Assembly: GCF_020497125.1 (NCBI RefSeq)
Contig: NC_059087.1
Coordinates: forward strand, 14,355,925 to 14,419,924
Reading direction: 5' to 3'
Length of the DNA: 64,000 nt
DNA from: Mauremys mutica
Taxonomy: Eukaryota > Chordata > Testudines > Geoemydidae
Both the position numbers and the translations under genes were made by a program. Position 1 is the stretch's first letter; every line of letters begins with the position of its first letter. Of the stretch, positions 22,283 to 33,693 are shown one piece after another. The notes beneath the pieces were generated by a model. That model was given only the letters and a program-made list of their open reading frames with translations. It had not been told where the DNA came from and made no database searches.

Positions 22283-22610
22283 GCCAGTTGGAAAAATTCA
22301 GATGAAACCGTTTTTGATCGATTAATCAAAATTGAAACATTCCATGGAGATGGTTCAATTCTGACCAAGTTTCTCTGGAAACCAGACAGGGTCTCCTGCC
22401 GGTTCAGGGGCAGCTTCCTTGCTGGGGAGCCAGGGCTTTCAGAGGTCAGCCTGCCGGATGGATACCTCTGAGTCAGGAACCCCAGGGTTCACAGCTCTAG
22501 GGCTCTACCCCCTTTTGTGGAGAATTTTGAAAATGTTGGTTTTCATTTCAACTCAGAAGAAACCAAAATTTTGAAATAGCAAAATGTTCCACCAAATGGA
22601 ATTACCCATC
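22283..22610. mobile_element. Probable MITE of the 981-1228 family
   Basis: The left end 'gagccagttggaaaaattca' matches the family terminus. The interior has the family's 'gaaacattccatgg' and 'gaccaagtttctctgg' text. The right terminus is degenerate, so the end is approximate. Confidence 0.45.
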
Positions 22611-24364
22611 TCCACCATCTCTATTCTCAAGCAATCCTACAGGCCTTGGATACCTACTGACTAGATATGATGAGATGCAGTACCTCACATCTATGTCTCC
22701 TTACGGAGAAAGGGAATTTACTGAATGCCACATTGTGGAATCCCTCAGACAGGCAGGGGCAATAATATTGTAGGGGAGCCCCCTTCACAGCAGCATGGAA
22801 GACTGCTGGCAAATCTAATCAGATCAGTACAGACAGCTTTCCTTCATCCATGGCTAAGAATAAGTCATCCACTGAAGTTCAGGACCTAATTTTGTTCTAA
22901 ATGTCAACACACTTTACATTGATGGAACTCTACTGATTTCAACAGAGTTTCTACACAGGTGCAAAGGAGATCAGAATCAGGCCCCACTATCTCCAGGCCA
23001 AACCCATGTCTAAAATTTGTCAGTAAAGATCAAAAAAGTTTATGGACTCTAAATGTGGCTGAAGATGACGCCGGATGTCCCCATCTTCCTAGGAAGGGAA
23101 AATTTGGAACAGGGTGATAATTAGTGAGCATGTCAGCATCTAAACATAGCTCCTTGGTCAGGGGCCTAGCAGTTGTGGGAGCTGATACAGAACTGATAGA
23201 TGTCCTTCAGACGACATCTAACAAACGACATTTTTTCTGGAAGTATCCAGCTTTACTACATCCCCCTTACAACCTATCTTGGCCCTGCCTAGAATGTGGA
23301 GAACCAAGAACTCTATGAGTTTAGCTTAACTCCACACTACCCAGGCAGTGACTAAGGGTCACTGGCATCCTGCCTTCCTAAAAAGAAGTGCTAAGAATCT
23401 CCTTCAATAGTGACTGTGATACTACCCCCCATCGCTTCCCCGCAGGTTTTCACCAGCCTAGAAGGTCATGCATCCAGACTGCAGCTGGCTGAATGCAGCT
23501 TCTTTGCTAGAGCATCCAACTCACTGAATGGTACTGGACCAAGCTGCACCTAAAGCCAACAAGCCATTTGCCACTTGATTGCCCACTCTGCTGCTGCAAT
23601 CACCATACCAGCCACACCTCCCCCGAGGTGACATGTAGCTGTGGCTAGTGGGGGGGGGGGGGGGGCGAATGAAAGGTTCTGTGGAGGTCATGTACCCACC
23701 ACTAGATTTCCTGGGACGCTGCTAGCAGGGACGCCCAGAAGTGAGGAGGCAGCACTCTCCCTGGCACTTCCCTTGTGTCCGTGCAGTGTGGGGAGGGTGT
23801 CACTGCCAGAGGCGTGCGCAGAAATCTGGGGGGACACATGACCCTGCATGCTCCCCCCCGTTACCTCAGTTAATAGCTCTGAGTTTGTTTGTTTTTTCTG
23901 GAAAGTAGACTGAAAGCTCTTCACAACATGGACAAATGGGACTCATCTCTGGTGGACGACTTATCCATCTGTGCCACATCCTGCTTGTTGAGGTCTCTCA
24001 GACAAAAAGTAGAGTAGTAAAGATCATGAATCCCTCACATCATTGGTGATTTTTCATCAGGTCACGTGTCCACCAGGCAGCACCTAAAGAAAATCCAGAG
24101 TTTTCTGGATGGGCACTAAGAGGTACAATTTCCTAGGAGTAATGTCCCAGGGTCACAGAGTCCCCAGGCAGCAGCAGAGTAAATATTCAGTCTGCTTGAA
24201 AACGTTTTTTACAGACTTTAATATTTGGTGCAAAGAACTACTTGAATGAGCATCTTTGCTCCTAAGTGGAAAGATGTGAAGGAATAAGCCAAGCAGAGGA
24301 ACATGATGTCTTAGCTTGCTCTTTCTACTAGATACAATCCTGGTGAAGTAAGAGTCACTTCACT
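22611..24364. other. No gene seen; half hairpin and a G-rich patch
   Basis: A hairpin-like stretch lies at 22886-22985 ('gttcaggacctaattttgtt' facing 'gatcagaatcaggcccc'). A 16-base G run is at 23650-23665, inside a GC-rich segment (23640-23870) that may be part of an unnamed transposon. No exon signal. Confidence 0.4.
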
Positions 24365-24372
24365 GTCTAAGC

Positions 24373-24572
24373 CAGTGGTCCCCAACCTTTTTGTCTGGCG
24401 GGTGCCAGACGAAGGACCATGGTGGCGGTCGAGCATCCGCCAAAATGCCGCCGAAGCCTCTCGATGACGTCGCTTGTCGGCAATTTCAGCGGCATTTCGG
24501 CGGATGCTCGACCACCGGACAGGACGCGGGCGCATTTAGATGCCCCCGCAGGCACCGCGTTCGGGACCCCTG
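24373..24572. mobile_element. Non-autonomous hAT element with perfect 8-bp target duplication
   Basis: Starts CAGTGGTCCCCAACC and ends TTCGGGACCCCTG. The octamer GTCTAAGC occurs at 24365-24372 and again at 24573-24580. The 200-bp, CpG-rich interior has 26-bp inverted arms ('gtcgagcatccgccaaaatg' facing 'catttcggcggatgctcgac'). Confidence 0.92.
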
Positions 24573-24580
24573 GTCTAAGC

Positions 24581-25404
24581 ATGTAGACACTTTTCCGTTT
24601 GGCCCTGTGATGCATTAATCTGATAGCCATCCTGCCATTCTTGAGACTCTCAACTGGTGTATATCAGCATAGTTCTATTTGCTTCCCTGAAGCTACGCTG
24701 CTTCATTCCAGCTGAGGATCTGGCTCAACATTCTGATTGAGGTTTTTCTCCCTGAATTTCTCCTGGAAGCTGGACATGTACCAGTTCACCTGCTCCCTTT
24801 TCAGCCATTTATCAATTCATTACCACCACTTAGTGCCTCATTCTAAGCACTTTTCGTAGAGATGAGTAGTAATTTGTTTATAAATGCTCCTGCCTTGGCA
24901 CCATTTCACAAAAGCAATCTAACCTCCAAGTGAACTGGCAGTACTTGAGCAAGCTGCAGTTACATGCATTTGAAATGTACCTGCAGGCAAATATACCACA
25001 TGTAAATTAACTCTTGAATAAAACTCACCCTTGGGCTCCCTTAACAGGTAACAAGGTAACAGCTTCTTCTAAGCTTTTTGGCTAAGATCATAGGTAATGT
25101 CAGTTTCATGCAGGACACTTCCATCTGGGGGTTGTAGCCTGCTTTTGGAAGGAAATTAACGTAATGATCTAACAGGCCTTTTCCATCCCTAACATTTACG
25201 ACTGGGATTTAAATAATTCAGCAAAAAAATCAATTGTGGTCATAACCAGTCCATTTACTTTAATTAGATGCAAGCACTTGGGAGTGGAGAGTGAGGTGCA
25301 GATTAAGAACCCTTCAATAAATAAGGACTGAGAGTCCCATTAACTTCAGTGGGTTTAGGATCAGGTCCTTATTGTGAGCTGGATGTGTGCTCCCACTACT
25401 GCTG
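24581..25404. other. No gene seen; hairpin halves only
   Basis: Half-hairpin MITE text near 24650-24735 and 25318-25378 ('cccattaacttcagtggg'). Otherwise unassigned. Confidence 0.45.
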
Positions 25405-25467
25405 TCTTCCTGATTGTTATTTGTGTTACGGTAGCGACCCCATTGCCTTAGGCGCTGTACAAAATTT

Positions 25468-25588
25468 GTGCTAGAGCTGAGCCTCGGCACCCTTCGGCCT
25501 GGCACTTTATAGCTCCTGCACCTCTGGGCTTGCCGCATCAGTAACGAAAGTAAAAAGAATTGCTTGAGTCCCGGCACCTCTTTCATTA
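25468..25588. mobile_element. Short non-autonomous DNA element in the SINE tail
   Basis: The text 'gagctgagcctcggcaccct' to 'gagtcccggcacctctttca' interrupts the SINE. The flanking octamers CAAAATTT and CAAATTAA agree at six of eight positions, which suggests a hAT-type duplication. The termini are not clean. Confidence 0.5.
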
Positions 25589-25695
25589 CAAATTAAGCAC
25601 TCATACAAGCTCACCAAAACAGACTGTTGCAGCTCTGAAGAGTTTACAGTCTAAACAGATTAAGGATGGAAGGAGAAACAGAGGCACAATGACTT

Positions 25696-25803
25696 AATCA
25701 TAGAATCATAGAATATAGACGTTAAGATCAGAAGGGACCATTATGATCGTCTAGTCCGACCTCCTGCCCAACGCAGGCCACAGAATCTCACCCACCCACT
25801 TGT
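25696..25803 (-). mobile_element. CR1 LINE 3' end inside a SINE
   Basis: 'aatcatagaatcatagaata' is the CR1 tail reversed, followed by 'gatcagaagggaccattatg' and 'ctagtccgacctcctgccca'. It is 5'-truncated at about 108 bp. SINE text continues on both sides. Confidence 0.8.
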
Positions 25804-25885
25804 TCAAGGTCACAGGCAGAACCAGAACCCAGGTCTCTGGAATCCCAGGTCTGAGCTATTCACTGGAACACACTGCCTCTCGAGG

Positions 25886-28171
25886 TTCCCTGGGGCAGCC
25901 ATCTTGGATTTCTTGGCAGTGCCCATTATTCAGATTCTTATGAATTCAAAGGTAATTTGAACAGTGTAATGATTTCAAGACCTTGTCCAATAAGACTGTC
26001 CCTTAAAAATCAATTCTCTTCAGGACTGATGTTTCCCCCAAAGCCATCTCACTGTGGACCTGCTGAAGAGGCCTGGAAAACCAAGAACATCACCAATTTC
26101 TCTCATCTCTCTTCAGTGCTGCTACCCAACCGCTACCATGCGTGCAAAGTTGGTGTCCTTAATTTTAATTTAAATCCATCCTTTAATTATAATGTCTTTC
26201 AGGGCTCTATCTGTTAATGCACACACACACCCCTTTGTGAGCATGTTTTCTTGTGCACTGAATCATTCTGGACTGCTCCTGTTTGCATATAAAAATGGAA
26301 AGTAGCCATGTTACCCCCACTTGCACACGGATGAGTTTGCACGTGTAATTTCAACCAGATGCATGCACAAGGTGTAGCATTGCAAAACAATACGCAAGGC
26401 CCCAAATGGAGGCTGCCTTGAAAAATCCATCTGCAGCAGATACAGACTCGCTCAGACTAGCATTTCCACTGAACAAAAAGCACATGCCCTGTAAGAAGAA
26501 ACCTGAGAACACAGTGAATCTCAGGCATTGCTTAAAGTCTCTTGTAATATCACAGATTATTATCCCTTCATATTTGTTAGACGAATTTGGGAGAAAGGGG
26601 AAGGATTGCTGAAAATTGGGTTTTGAATCTGGCTTCCCCTGAGAAAGATGGTCATGCTCTGAGGTTTGTGGTATTACTTGATAAGCGATGATTAAAACAG
26701 TAATCCTGAATTGTAATCAAAAAGCAGTCACGGCTCTGAAATTACTTTTCACTAAGCTTTTTCCCCTCTCAGAGACAGCCCTGGACAGTAAAAGATAATA
26801 CAAACATGGACACTATTCCAATTTCATTTAGAAATATTTGATCCATTAATGTATTGTTTGGGAAGGCATTTTCTTTTCTCTTTGTCTTTAAATCCTCATA
26901 GAAAATGGGCCCCCTCATCTAGCAAGATGGAGGAAATTCTTTCTGATACTGCTGCTGTCTCGGAAAACCTACCTGACATTTTTATGGCAGCAATATCTGA
27001 AGTGGTTCAAAGGTCTCTTTTTTACTCAGTGAAATGATGTCTCAAACCAACTTTAGACATGCTTTCTGACCAATATCATTCTGGCCCATGTCAGAGCTAG
27101 CAAGATAAAGCCTTTCCTAATTGAAATGGTTTCATTCTGAGAAGTGGGCTAATCTTGAATTGATTTCATGAGTAAAGTTTCCAGCTCTGATTTCAAGATG
27201 CTCTTAGTTGTATCACTGAGTGAGGATGAAACAGAGGCTGAATTTAATAACTTTGACTTCAGTTCTGCTGGGAAGACCTGCACATGGCTCACTACACTCA
27301 CTGTGTCAAAAAAGTCTCTTGCAATTTCCAGCAGCTGACTGAGTTCTTGACTGGATGACCCATCCTCTGTTGTCCACTGCTTGGGGGATGGTTTTTCATC
27401 CCAAAAATGGGTGGGTTCAGGTCAGTGCAAATGGTAAAACTGCTGCTCGAGTTATTCTTAACAGAGCTTTATCTGAAAATGCCCCCTAGTTACAACAGGG
27501 GGGATTTCACAAATGCATGGTGGCGTTTGAACTCTGTGCAAAATCTGAGAATTCAGCCTTGTGCTGGTTTTGCAGGGAATTGGAGAAAAAAAATTATTAT
27601 TCACTATTATTCACTGTGAGATTTTTTGCCCCTCGCAATAGAAAACTTCAGAATCATGTCAAGCATGGCAGCACAGTTCACAAAATAATGGTATGCTGGA
27701 CAAAAATCTGGAACATTTTTGTCACTTTTTAAAAAAATGCATAACCCTGCTCCAATTCCAGCATAAAAATATCATGAAGTTGGAATCAAGTTATGCCACA
27801 ACTCATCTCATTGCTCCTCTCTGTTGGGTAAAAAGCAGTCCTCTCAAGTGTCATCATCATTGACCTGATGATTACTAGTCACTCAGCTGGGTTTAGGTAC
27901 AAAACCTCATTTTTGGCTTGGAATCATTCTGATTCTTGGAGGTCTCACAGCCCAGGACTCACAGACATCCAGATTAATGTTGACTACTTTGTTTCTTGAA
28001 AGTTACAAACCAGTCTCCAACTCTATCTCCAATTCTTATTAGCAGATTCCAGATCTCCCAACTAATAGCACTACACAGAGGGACTGTGCAGTGCTGCTGT
28101 TACGCCCCATCCATTCTATTAGCCACAGAAACTTTGCTTGTTTAGATCAGAAATAATTCGAGATCCCAGGT
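25886..28171. other. No gene recognised; one 90-codon open frame on the minus strand
   Basis: No repeat is recognised apart from a CA-rich run near 26217. On the minus strand the frame from 27421 down to 27152 is open for 90 codons between stops and is rich in Ser, Leu and Glu, but it has no early Met and no domain I know. Confidence 0.4.
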
Positions 28172-28341
28172 CAGTGGTTCCTGGATTGTGGTTCATAGAA
28201 CACTGATGGTCTCCAAAGCACATGCTGGAGGTCTGCAGTAAGGAGGTTGGTCACAGGTTGCATTCTTACTGACAGCTGTTACATTGCATTAAAAGATAAA
28301 TGAAATACTTTTCTAGTTTCACTTTTCCTTGTAAACCACTG
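28172..28341. mobile_element. Non-autonomous hAT element, diverged
   Basis: Starts CAGTGGTTCCTGGATTGTGG and ends GTAAACCACTG, with inner text 'ggtctccaaagcacatgctgg' typical of a CAGTGGTTCCCAAACTGTGG hAT family. 170 bp. No clean target duplication. Confidence 0.6.
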
Positions 28342-28524
28342 CTGTAGATGCCATGAGGTTGTTACATGGCAGCAGGCAGGGGAGTGCAGAGCATATGGAG
28401 CTTGGTGACTATGAATGGGATAGAAGGTGTCCATGAGGCATCTCATTAAGATATGGTCCACACTATGAAAAAGTGTGAGAACTCCCCTCCCAGGAATAAA
28501 GACTGAAAGAGAGGCTCTAAAGAT

Positions 28525-28965
28525 TTTTAGGTATGTTGATAAAACAGGCGTACTAGTCGAAAAGCCCAGTAATAAATTCCCTTACCTTTGATTTAACAGA
28601 GAGTTTGATGGAAGCCCTAGCTATAAAATAAATTGCTCTAAAACAGAAATTCTCTCAATTAATAAAGGTTTCCCTTCTGCTCCACTAAAATCTGGAAAAA
28701 TAACAGAAAGACGAAGAACTTTGCTTGCCTGCGGATTAAGTTAAACCCTAGATTACAGAACATAATTAAGGATAATTAATCCAGGAGTTCAAAAAATTAA
28801 GGTTGCTTCCACCAGGTGGAATTTGCTGAACTTCATCCAATGGGGTAGAGTTATCATCATTGAAATGGTTATATACTACTAATGCACATTCTGGTACTGT
28901 GTTTTCCAGCAACTAGAAAACATCTTCAATTTCTTATGGAGTAATAAATGCATCTTGAGATTTTT
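28525..28965 (+). pseudogene. L1/Tx1-clade LINE reverse transcriptase relic
   Basis: Pieces in three frames follow the order of an L1-type ORF2 reverse transcriptase. At about 28528 RYVDKTGVL occupies the place of the catalytic YADD block. At about 28618 SYKINCSKTEIL matches the GYKINxxKSE block that follows it. Around 28840-28870 'WGRVIII' and near 28910-28950 'QLENIFNFLWSNK' match the downstream region that ends in FxWxxK. The second catalytic Asp is lost and stops intervene, so this is a dead copy. The clade call rests on motif order, not on a tree. Confidence 0.7.
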
Positions 28966-29198
28966 GTGTTTTATTCTAGTCTGTAAAACTAGCAAACTGT
29001 GAACTCTATAAAATGCCTTTTAATCTAGCAGCTATTCCCTTTATATAGCATGACATGAGCATCCAACACAAACGTCATGGGTTAAAGCTGGAAACCAGAG
29101 GAGGGATACAATAGTCTCCAATGGATGCACTCTGGAACCCCACTTAAATTGTCCACACTTAACAGCCTGGAGCAAATGGCATAGATTATTAGAACTGG

Positions 29199-29322
29199 CT
29201 AGGGTGACCAGATGTCCCAATTTTATAGGGACAGTCCTGATTTTGGGGTCTTTTTCTTATATAGGCTCCTATTACTCCCCACCCCCTGTCCCAATTTTTC
29301 ACACTTGCTGTCTGGTCAGCCT
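29199..29322. mobile_element. MITE with GGGTGACCAGA termini
   Basis: The left end CTAGGGTGACCAGATG and the right end TGTCTGGTCAGCCT are inverted repeats. AGAACTGG (29191-29198) and AGAACTGC (29323-29330) form a near-perfect 8-bp duplication, so a hAT-type origin is likely. The interior has 'gggacagtcctgattttggg' facing 'ccccctgtcccaattttt'. 124 bp. Confidence 0.75.
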
Positions 29323-29414
29323 AGAACTGCCTAACATTCCTCTACTTATGGGGCAAACCCCTGCTCCCTTTGTTCACGTAGGACATGCCACTGAAGGCAT
29401 TGGGACTATGTGTG

Positions 29415-30285
29415 TATGAGAGGACACTCATCTGGCTGCTGTGTTAGGACCCATATACTGGGCCTGTGTGCTTTTAAGCTTCCCTGTCTCTGGGCTGGCT
29501 TCACTGATTGCTCTTTCTTTGGCCACTCTGGGATATTTCCTTGGCACAGACTGTCTGGTACCTATTCTGGAAGTGGGACCCAAGCCCCTATCTGGACCAG
29601 TGCTGCAGACCCTCCAAGACACCCCAGTAGCTTATCCACACCCTTTCCCAGAGCTCCACTTTGTTACAGTTTAACCCTCAGGGACACCTTAGACGAAGCA
29701 AACGGACACAGACTTAGTAAAGATTTCTAAAAAACAACCACTCTACTTTAGACAGCACAAGAGATATAAAGACCCATGCAAAACACACACATGCATGCAG
29801 TTCCCTGCCTCAGTTTCCTCACCGTTCTGGAGCAGTTCTGGGATCTGGTCAGAGCTCCCAATCCTGGATTTCACTCCTCTAGCATATGTTTCTCCTCCTG
29901 TTCTAGTCTGTAATATAGCTGACCTGATCATTTTATAGATTTCCAGTCCTTTTGTCCGGTGACCCCCTGGTCAGCCTCACATGGCCAGCGGATGATCAGT
30001 TACCGGGTTACCAGCCCAGCTGGGCAGACTGGTTCTTCTGGGCATTAGTTATCTTATTGATGTAGGGTGCAACCATTTGAATAGAAGACTATCAAGGTTT
30101 AATGACCTTCCATTGTTAGGCTCAGCGTTTGTCCAACTGGCTCAGGTGTGCAAGTTATTGATGTACACATCTCCTACTTGTAATTGTGATCATGCTCACC
30201 TATCATCTCATCTGCAGCCCCAACTAGCACACCTGCATCATGAACCTAGGTCATTTGGGCTATAACATAACAGACACGTGGGAGC
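29415..30285 (-). mobile_element. Possible LTR or retroelement remnant
   Basis: Dense, non-coding sequence resembling LTR text in the minus orientation ('cttagtaaagatttct', 'gtgaccccctggtcagcctc', 'gggttaccagcccagctggg'). I find no clean TG...CA ends or target duplication. The 106-codon frame at 29410-29730 has no domain. Family unknown. Confidence 0.3.
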
Positions 30286-30642
30286 ATGAGTTCCTCATCC
30301 ACGGAAGGTAATTGGCACAACATTTTATAAGGCTACAAGCTTAAATCTGACACATTTAACATTTTTGAATGAGTTATACTGGATACCCAAGAGGATGAAC
30401 TAGCTGGGGCTTATACCATCCAATTTATGGGGGTGTGGTTGTACATGACCCAGAACATTTAATCACACTTTTCTGGAGTTGGGCAGAAATAAGCAATTTT
30501 GAGTAGCAACTGATACAAACAAGGAGTGGATTTTTAGATAAAAGTATGACACACATCCAAGTCCCAACGTGTTGAAGCTGAAATAATGAAGATGAAACAT
30601 TTTCAAAAGGAGAAACTGACTAGATTAAATTTAACATGACAT
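30286..30642. other. No gene seen; unassigned sequence
   Basis: A/T-rich with no recognised repeat. Confidence 0.45.
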
Positions 30643-31085
30643 GTTGTTATAGCCGTGTTGGTCCCAGAGTATTAGAGGGACAAGGTGGATGAGGTGATCT
30701 CTTTTATTGGACCAACTTCTGTTGGGGAGAGAGACCAGCTTTCAAGCCACACAGACGGGGGAGCTCTATGTATTTTGCACCCCAAGCACGGCAGTCAGGC
30801 AGCTTTTGGTGGCATGCCTGTGGGACATCCGCTGGTAATGTGGATTTGGCGGCACGCCTGCGGGAGGTCCGCCGGTCCCGTGCCTTCGGCGTACCTGCTG
30901 CCAAATTGTCGCCGAAACTGCGGGACCGGCAGACATACCGCAGAAACGGCACGGAAGGCAGCCTGACAGCCACCCTCACGGAGACCGGCAGACCCCCCCC
31001 CCCCCCGCGGCTTGCTGCCCCAGGCACACGCTTGGTGCGCTGGTGCCTGGAGCCGCCCCTGCACACAGAGATCTTCTAACAGGTC
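30643..31085 (+). repeat. Tortoise Pol III SINE, split by a hAT element
   Basis: 'ttgttatagccgtgttggtc' and 'tcttttattggaccaacttc' are the middle of the tortoise SINE. It reads to 'ttcaagccacacaga', is broken by a hAT element, and resumes 'gatcttctaacaggtc' after the duplicated octamer. The 3' portion beyond that is missing. Confidence 0.8.
30756..31061. mobile_element. Non-autonomous hAT element (CAGGGGCGGCTC family), copy 1
   Basis: The right end is AGCCGCCCCTG. The left end, CGGGGGAGCTCTATG, is a mutated form of the same terminus. CACACAGA at 30748-30755 and 31062-31069 is a perfect 8-bp duplication. 306 bp, CpG-rich, with a 14-base C run at 30993-31006. Open frames of up to 120 codons on both strands are artefacts of composition. 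Sister copies lie at 33411 and 38875. Confidence 0.9.
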
Positions 31086-33402
31086 AGATTAAATGTCACT
31101 CATTGATAGCAAAAACAAAAACAAATGGGTTCAAAATTCCCTGCACTGTTTTAAGCAGCCCCTTTTCCACTCCTATGGTACGTAAGGTTTTGCATTTAAT
31201 TCCTACAAAACTACAGTTCCTCCCAGATGATCTCACACCCCTGAGCAAAGAGGACAAGATAAACACCTCTGGCTAGGACCAAGATATCCATAGTGATGGA
31301 CAACAGTCAGATCATCCAGCTAATCTTAGCCTGTCCCATTTTAATCAAGCTTTTCACCACGATCGATTCATTGTCCCAGAGTCACAAATCCTCAGCTAAT
31401 TCTCTGAGAAAAAGCACATTTGGTGGGAAGGGAAGTTTCCCTTTTAAACCAGAGCAGAGCTCACCCCCCTCCCACTACTTATCGGAAGCCCTAAACTAAA
31501 GCTTCTCCCTGATAAAACTTGCCTTTTGCTTGCATTTTCCTGTTATCCTTCTGCCTCTAAACAGGATTTTTATATAGACAACCTTGCTCTTGGGTACCTA
31601 ATGCCATTTCACATTGTGTATAGCTGTGGTGACGGGGACTCAGCTTACTTGGTTCTCCTGGTTCACATGAGTGCCTTTTCCCTGGGACTTCTCTATAAAG
31701 GTTTTGTGACGTCCCTTCACTCCTGTAGAATAGTCTTCTCTTTAGGTGTCAAAATCAAGCAGCCAGTGTGGATGACTCCATTTGAGTTGTCAGACTCTTA
31801 TTTTTGCAAGTCCCAACGTGCAGGCACATGCAGCAGTGGTTGGCCAGTGTTTAAAGGACGATTCATTGTTGTTTAGGAAAATAAATAGGTTTTGCTTTTC
31901 AGAAATAAGAAAGAGCACCAGCTTTGATGAAAGGGGGAAAAAATCCAACCAAGCTGTAGTATTTGTAAGTAAAATATTTCTTTTACAGTGTACAACTGTT
32001 TTGTTTTGTTTCTTCACCACTCCAGTCACAGCACTGTTCCTATTAGTACCAGCACATCACAGCATGTCTTGGTAGATGTTATTTGAACATCGGATGCTGA
32101 ATTCTAAAAAAGCTGTTTAAAAATACCAAGTGTTTGGGGATGACAATTTGAGATAGCATCACAGACTGATGGGAACCCTTAGAGATCTGTCATCAGGTAT
32201 AAACTGGAGCAATATTAGGAAGAAACAGAATGTATCCAGGCAAACAATCCTTGGTGATGGAAAAACAAATCAAGAAAATAATAGAGGGCCTGATTCAGCT
32301 ATTCAGGTATTTTGGCATGCAAGCAACCTCAATCTATTGTGTATTCCTTCCCCCCACTGCCTGCTGATATTTACTTATTTCCTCCATCCCTGCTGCCTAT
32401 CTCCCAAATGGCCTATTTTGGGTGCTCTATAAATCATCATCGATATATCAACTATGTACCCAGACAGAATGAATGACCTCCAGGGTTTATCCTGGCTTCA
32501 CAAGTGAGATGAAAGCTAGATGGGAGAAAGCTAGTTGGAATTGCCTGTGGTACAGCCTTCCTAAAAGGAAATTAACCCCAATGCTTTTTACAGCTGAAGG
32601 ACAGAATTTGACTTCAGCAAGAGACACTTTCTGTAATTCATACACAGCTTGCTTTGGAACTGAAATGTTATTGACTGTCTGGTCCCTGTTGGCAAAGGCT
32701 GAGAAGGTATCTGGCTCCCTTTGAAGTTTTACTGAGCAATATATAAATACAGCACGCCTTCAAGATCAGATCGCCCAGGAGAGCATAACCGTACTATCAG
32801 CCTTACAATTAGATACTGGAGCTTCCAGGATCACATATCAAAATTAGAAATGGAAAATAATGAGTAGCTCAGCTCATCCATCCCCCCAACAGTCCAGCCA
32901 CCTCTGACTGGGGGGAGCCTCCCCACAACAGTTTAGAGGTGGGGCTTTCACTCCCTCTCTTAGGGGTAAGTCCTGGGGCTAGAGCAGAGTAAGGGACAGC
33001 CGGTAGTGGAGCTGATCCAGGAGGGGGAGTGTTAGAATTCTCACTAAACATCAGCTACTTACCTGGCATACCTTCCTTCCACCCTGCGCTGGCTGGCAAA
33101 TTGTGTGTGTGGGCATGCAGGTGCCAGGCTCTGCCCACTCCTCACTTTACACTAGAGTGGATGATCCCCCTGCAGCCATCTGAGCCAGCATCGCATCAGT
33201 GGAGTGAAGCAAAGGGAACCTCACAGAAAGGAGAACCTGGCCCGTAATTTAATTTTGTGTTTTCTACCTCATTAGTGACAACGAGCCAGTCTCTGACACC
33301 CGCAGCACTAGTATGTACCTGGAGTAGCTACACTGACTTCAGGAGAGTTCCTCGAGAACCACACCGTGTCACTGAGAGCGGAATCTGCCCCAAAGTTTTA
33401 TC
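31086..33402. other. No gene seen; unassigned sequence
   Basis: No recognised repeat. The frame at 31526-31876 (116 codons) shows no domain. A GC-rich patch at 32870-33020 has no CpG-island-like character and no exon signal. Confidence 0.45.
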
Positions 33403-33410
33403 AACAATGT

Positions 33411-33685
33411 CAGGGGCGACTCTAGACATTTCGCTGCCCCAAGCAGGGCGGCATGCCGTGGGAGGCGCTCTGCCGGTCGCTGGTCCCGCGGCTCCGGTGG
33501 ACCTCCCGCAGGCGTGCCTGCGGAGGGTGCACTGATGCCGCATGAGACCAGCGGACCCTCCACAGGCACGCCTGCGGGAGGTCCACCGGAGCCACCTGCC
33601 GCCCTCCCAGCGACCGGCAGAGTGCACCCCGCAGCATGCCGCCCCAAGCACGCGCTTGGCGTGCTGGGGTCTGGAGCCGCCCCTG
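33411..33685. mobile_element. Non-autonomous hAT element (CAGGGGCGGCTC family), copy 2
   Basis: Starts CAGGGGCGACTCTAGAC and ends CTGGAGCCGCCCCTG. AACAATGT (33403-33410) and AACAATAT (33686-33693) form a 7/8 target duplication. The 275-bp interior is a long imperfect palindrome with arms of about 60 bp ('ggtggacctcccgcaggcgt' facing 'acgcctgcgggaggtccacc'). A 190-codon frame starting at 33542 crosses it and is not a gene. Confidence 0.9.
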
Positions 33686-33693
33686 AACAATAT

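Larger units (their letters stand above)
25405..25885 (-). repeat. CORE-type SINE, minus strand, with two insertions
   Basis: The plus strand shows the reversed tail ('gttatttgtgttacggtagc', 'ggcgctgtacaaa'), then 'gaagagtttacagtctaaac', then 'aaggtcacaggcagaaccag' and 'aacccaggtctctgg'. A DNA element (25468-25588) sits in the tail and a CR1 (25696-25803) in the body. Removing both restores a near-complete SINE. Confidence 0.75.

Noticed and set aside
27481..27496. Second CTCF motif
   Set aside because: GCCCCCTAGTTAC lacks the TGG end of the core and fails at key positions.
33411..33685. CpG island promoter
   Set aside because: The CpG-rich block coincides exactly with a hAT element and its target duplication.
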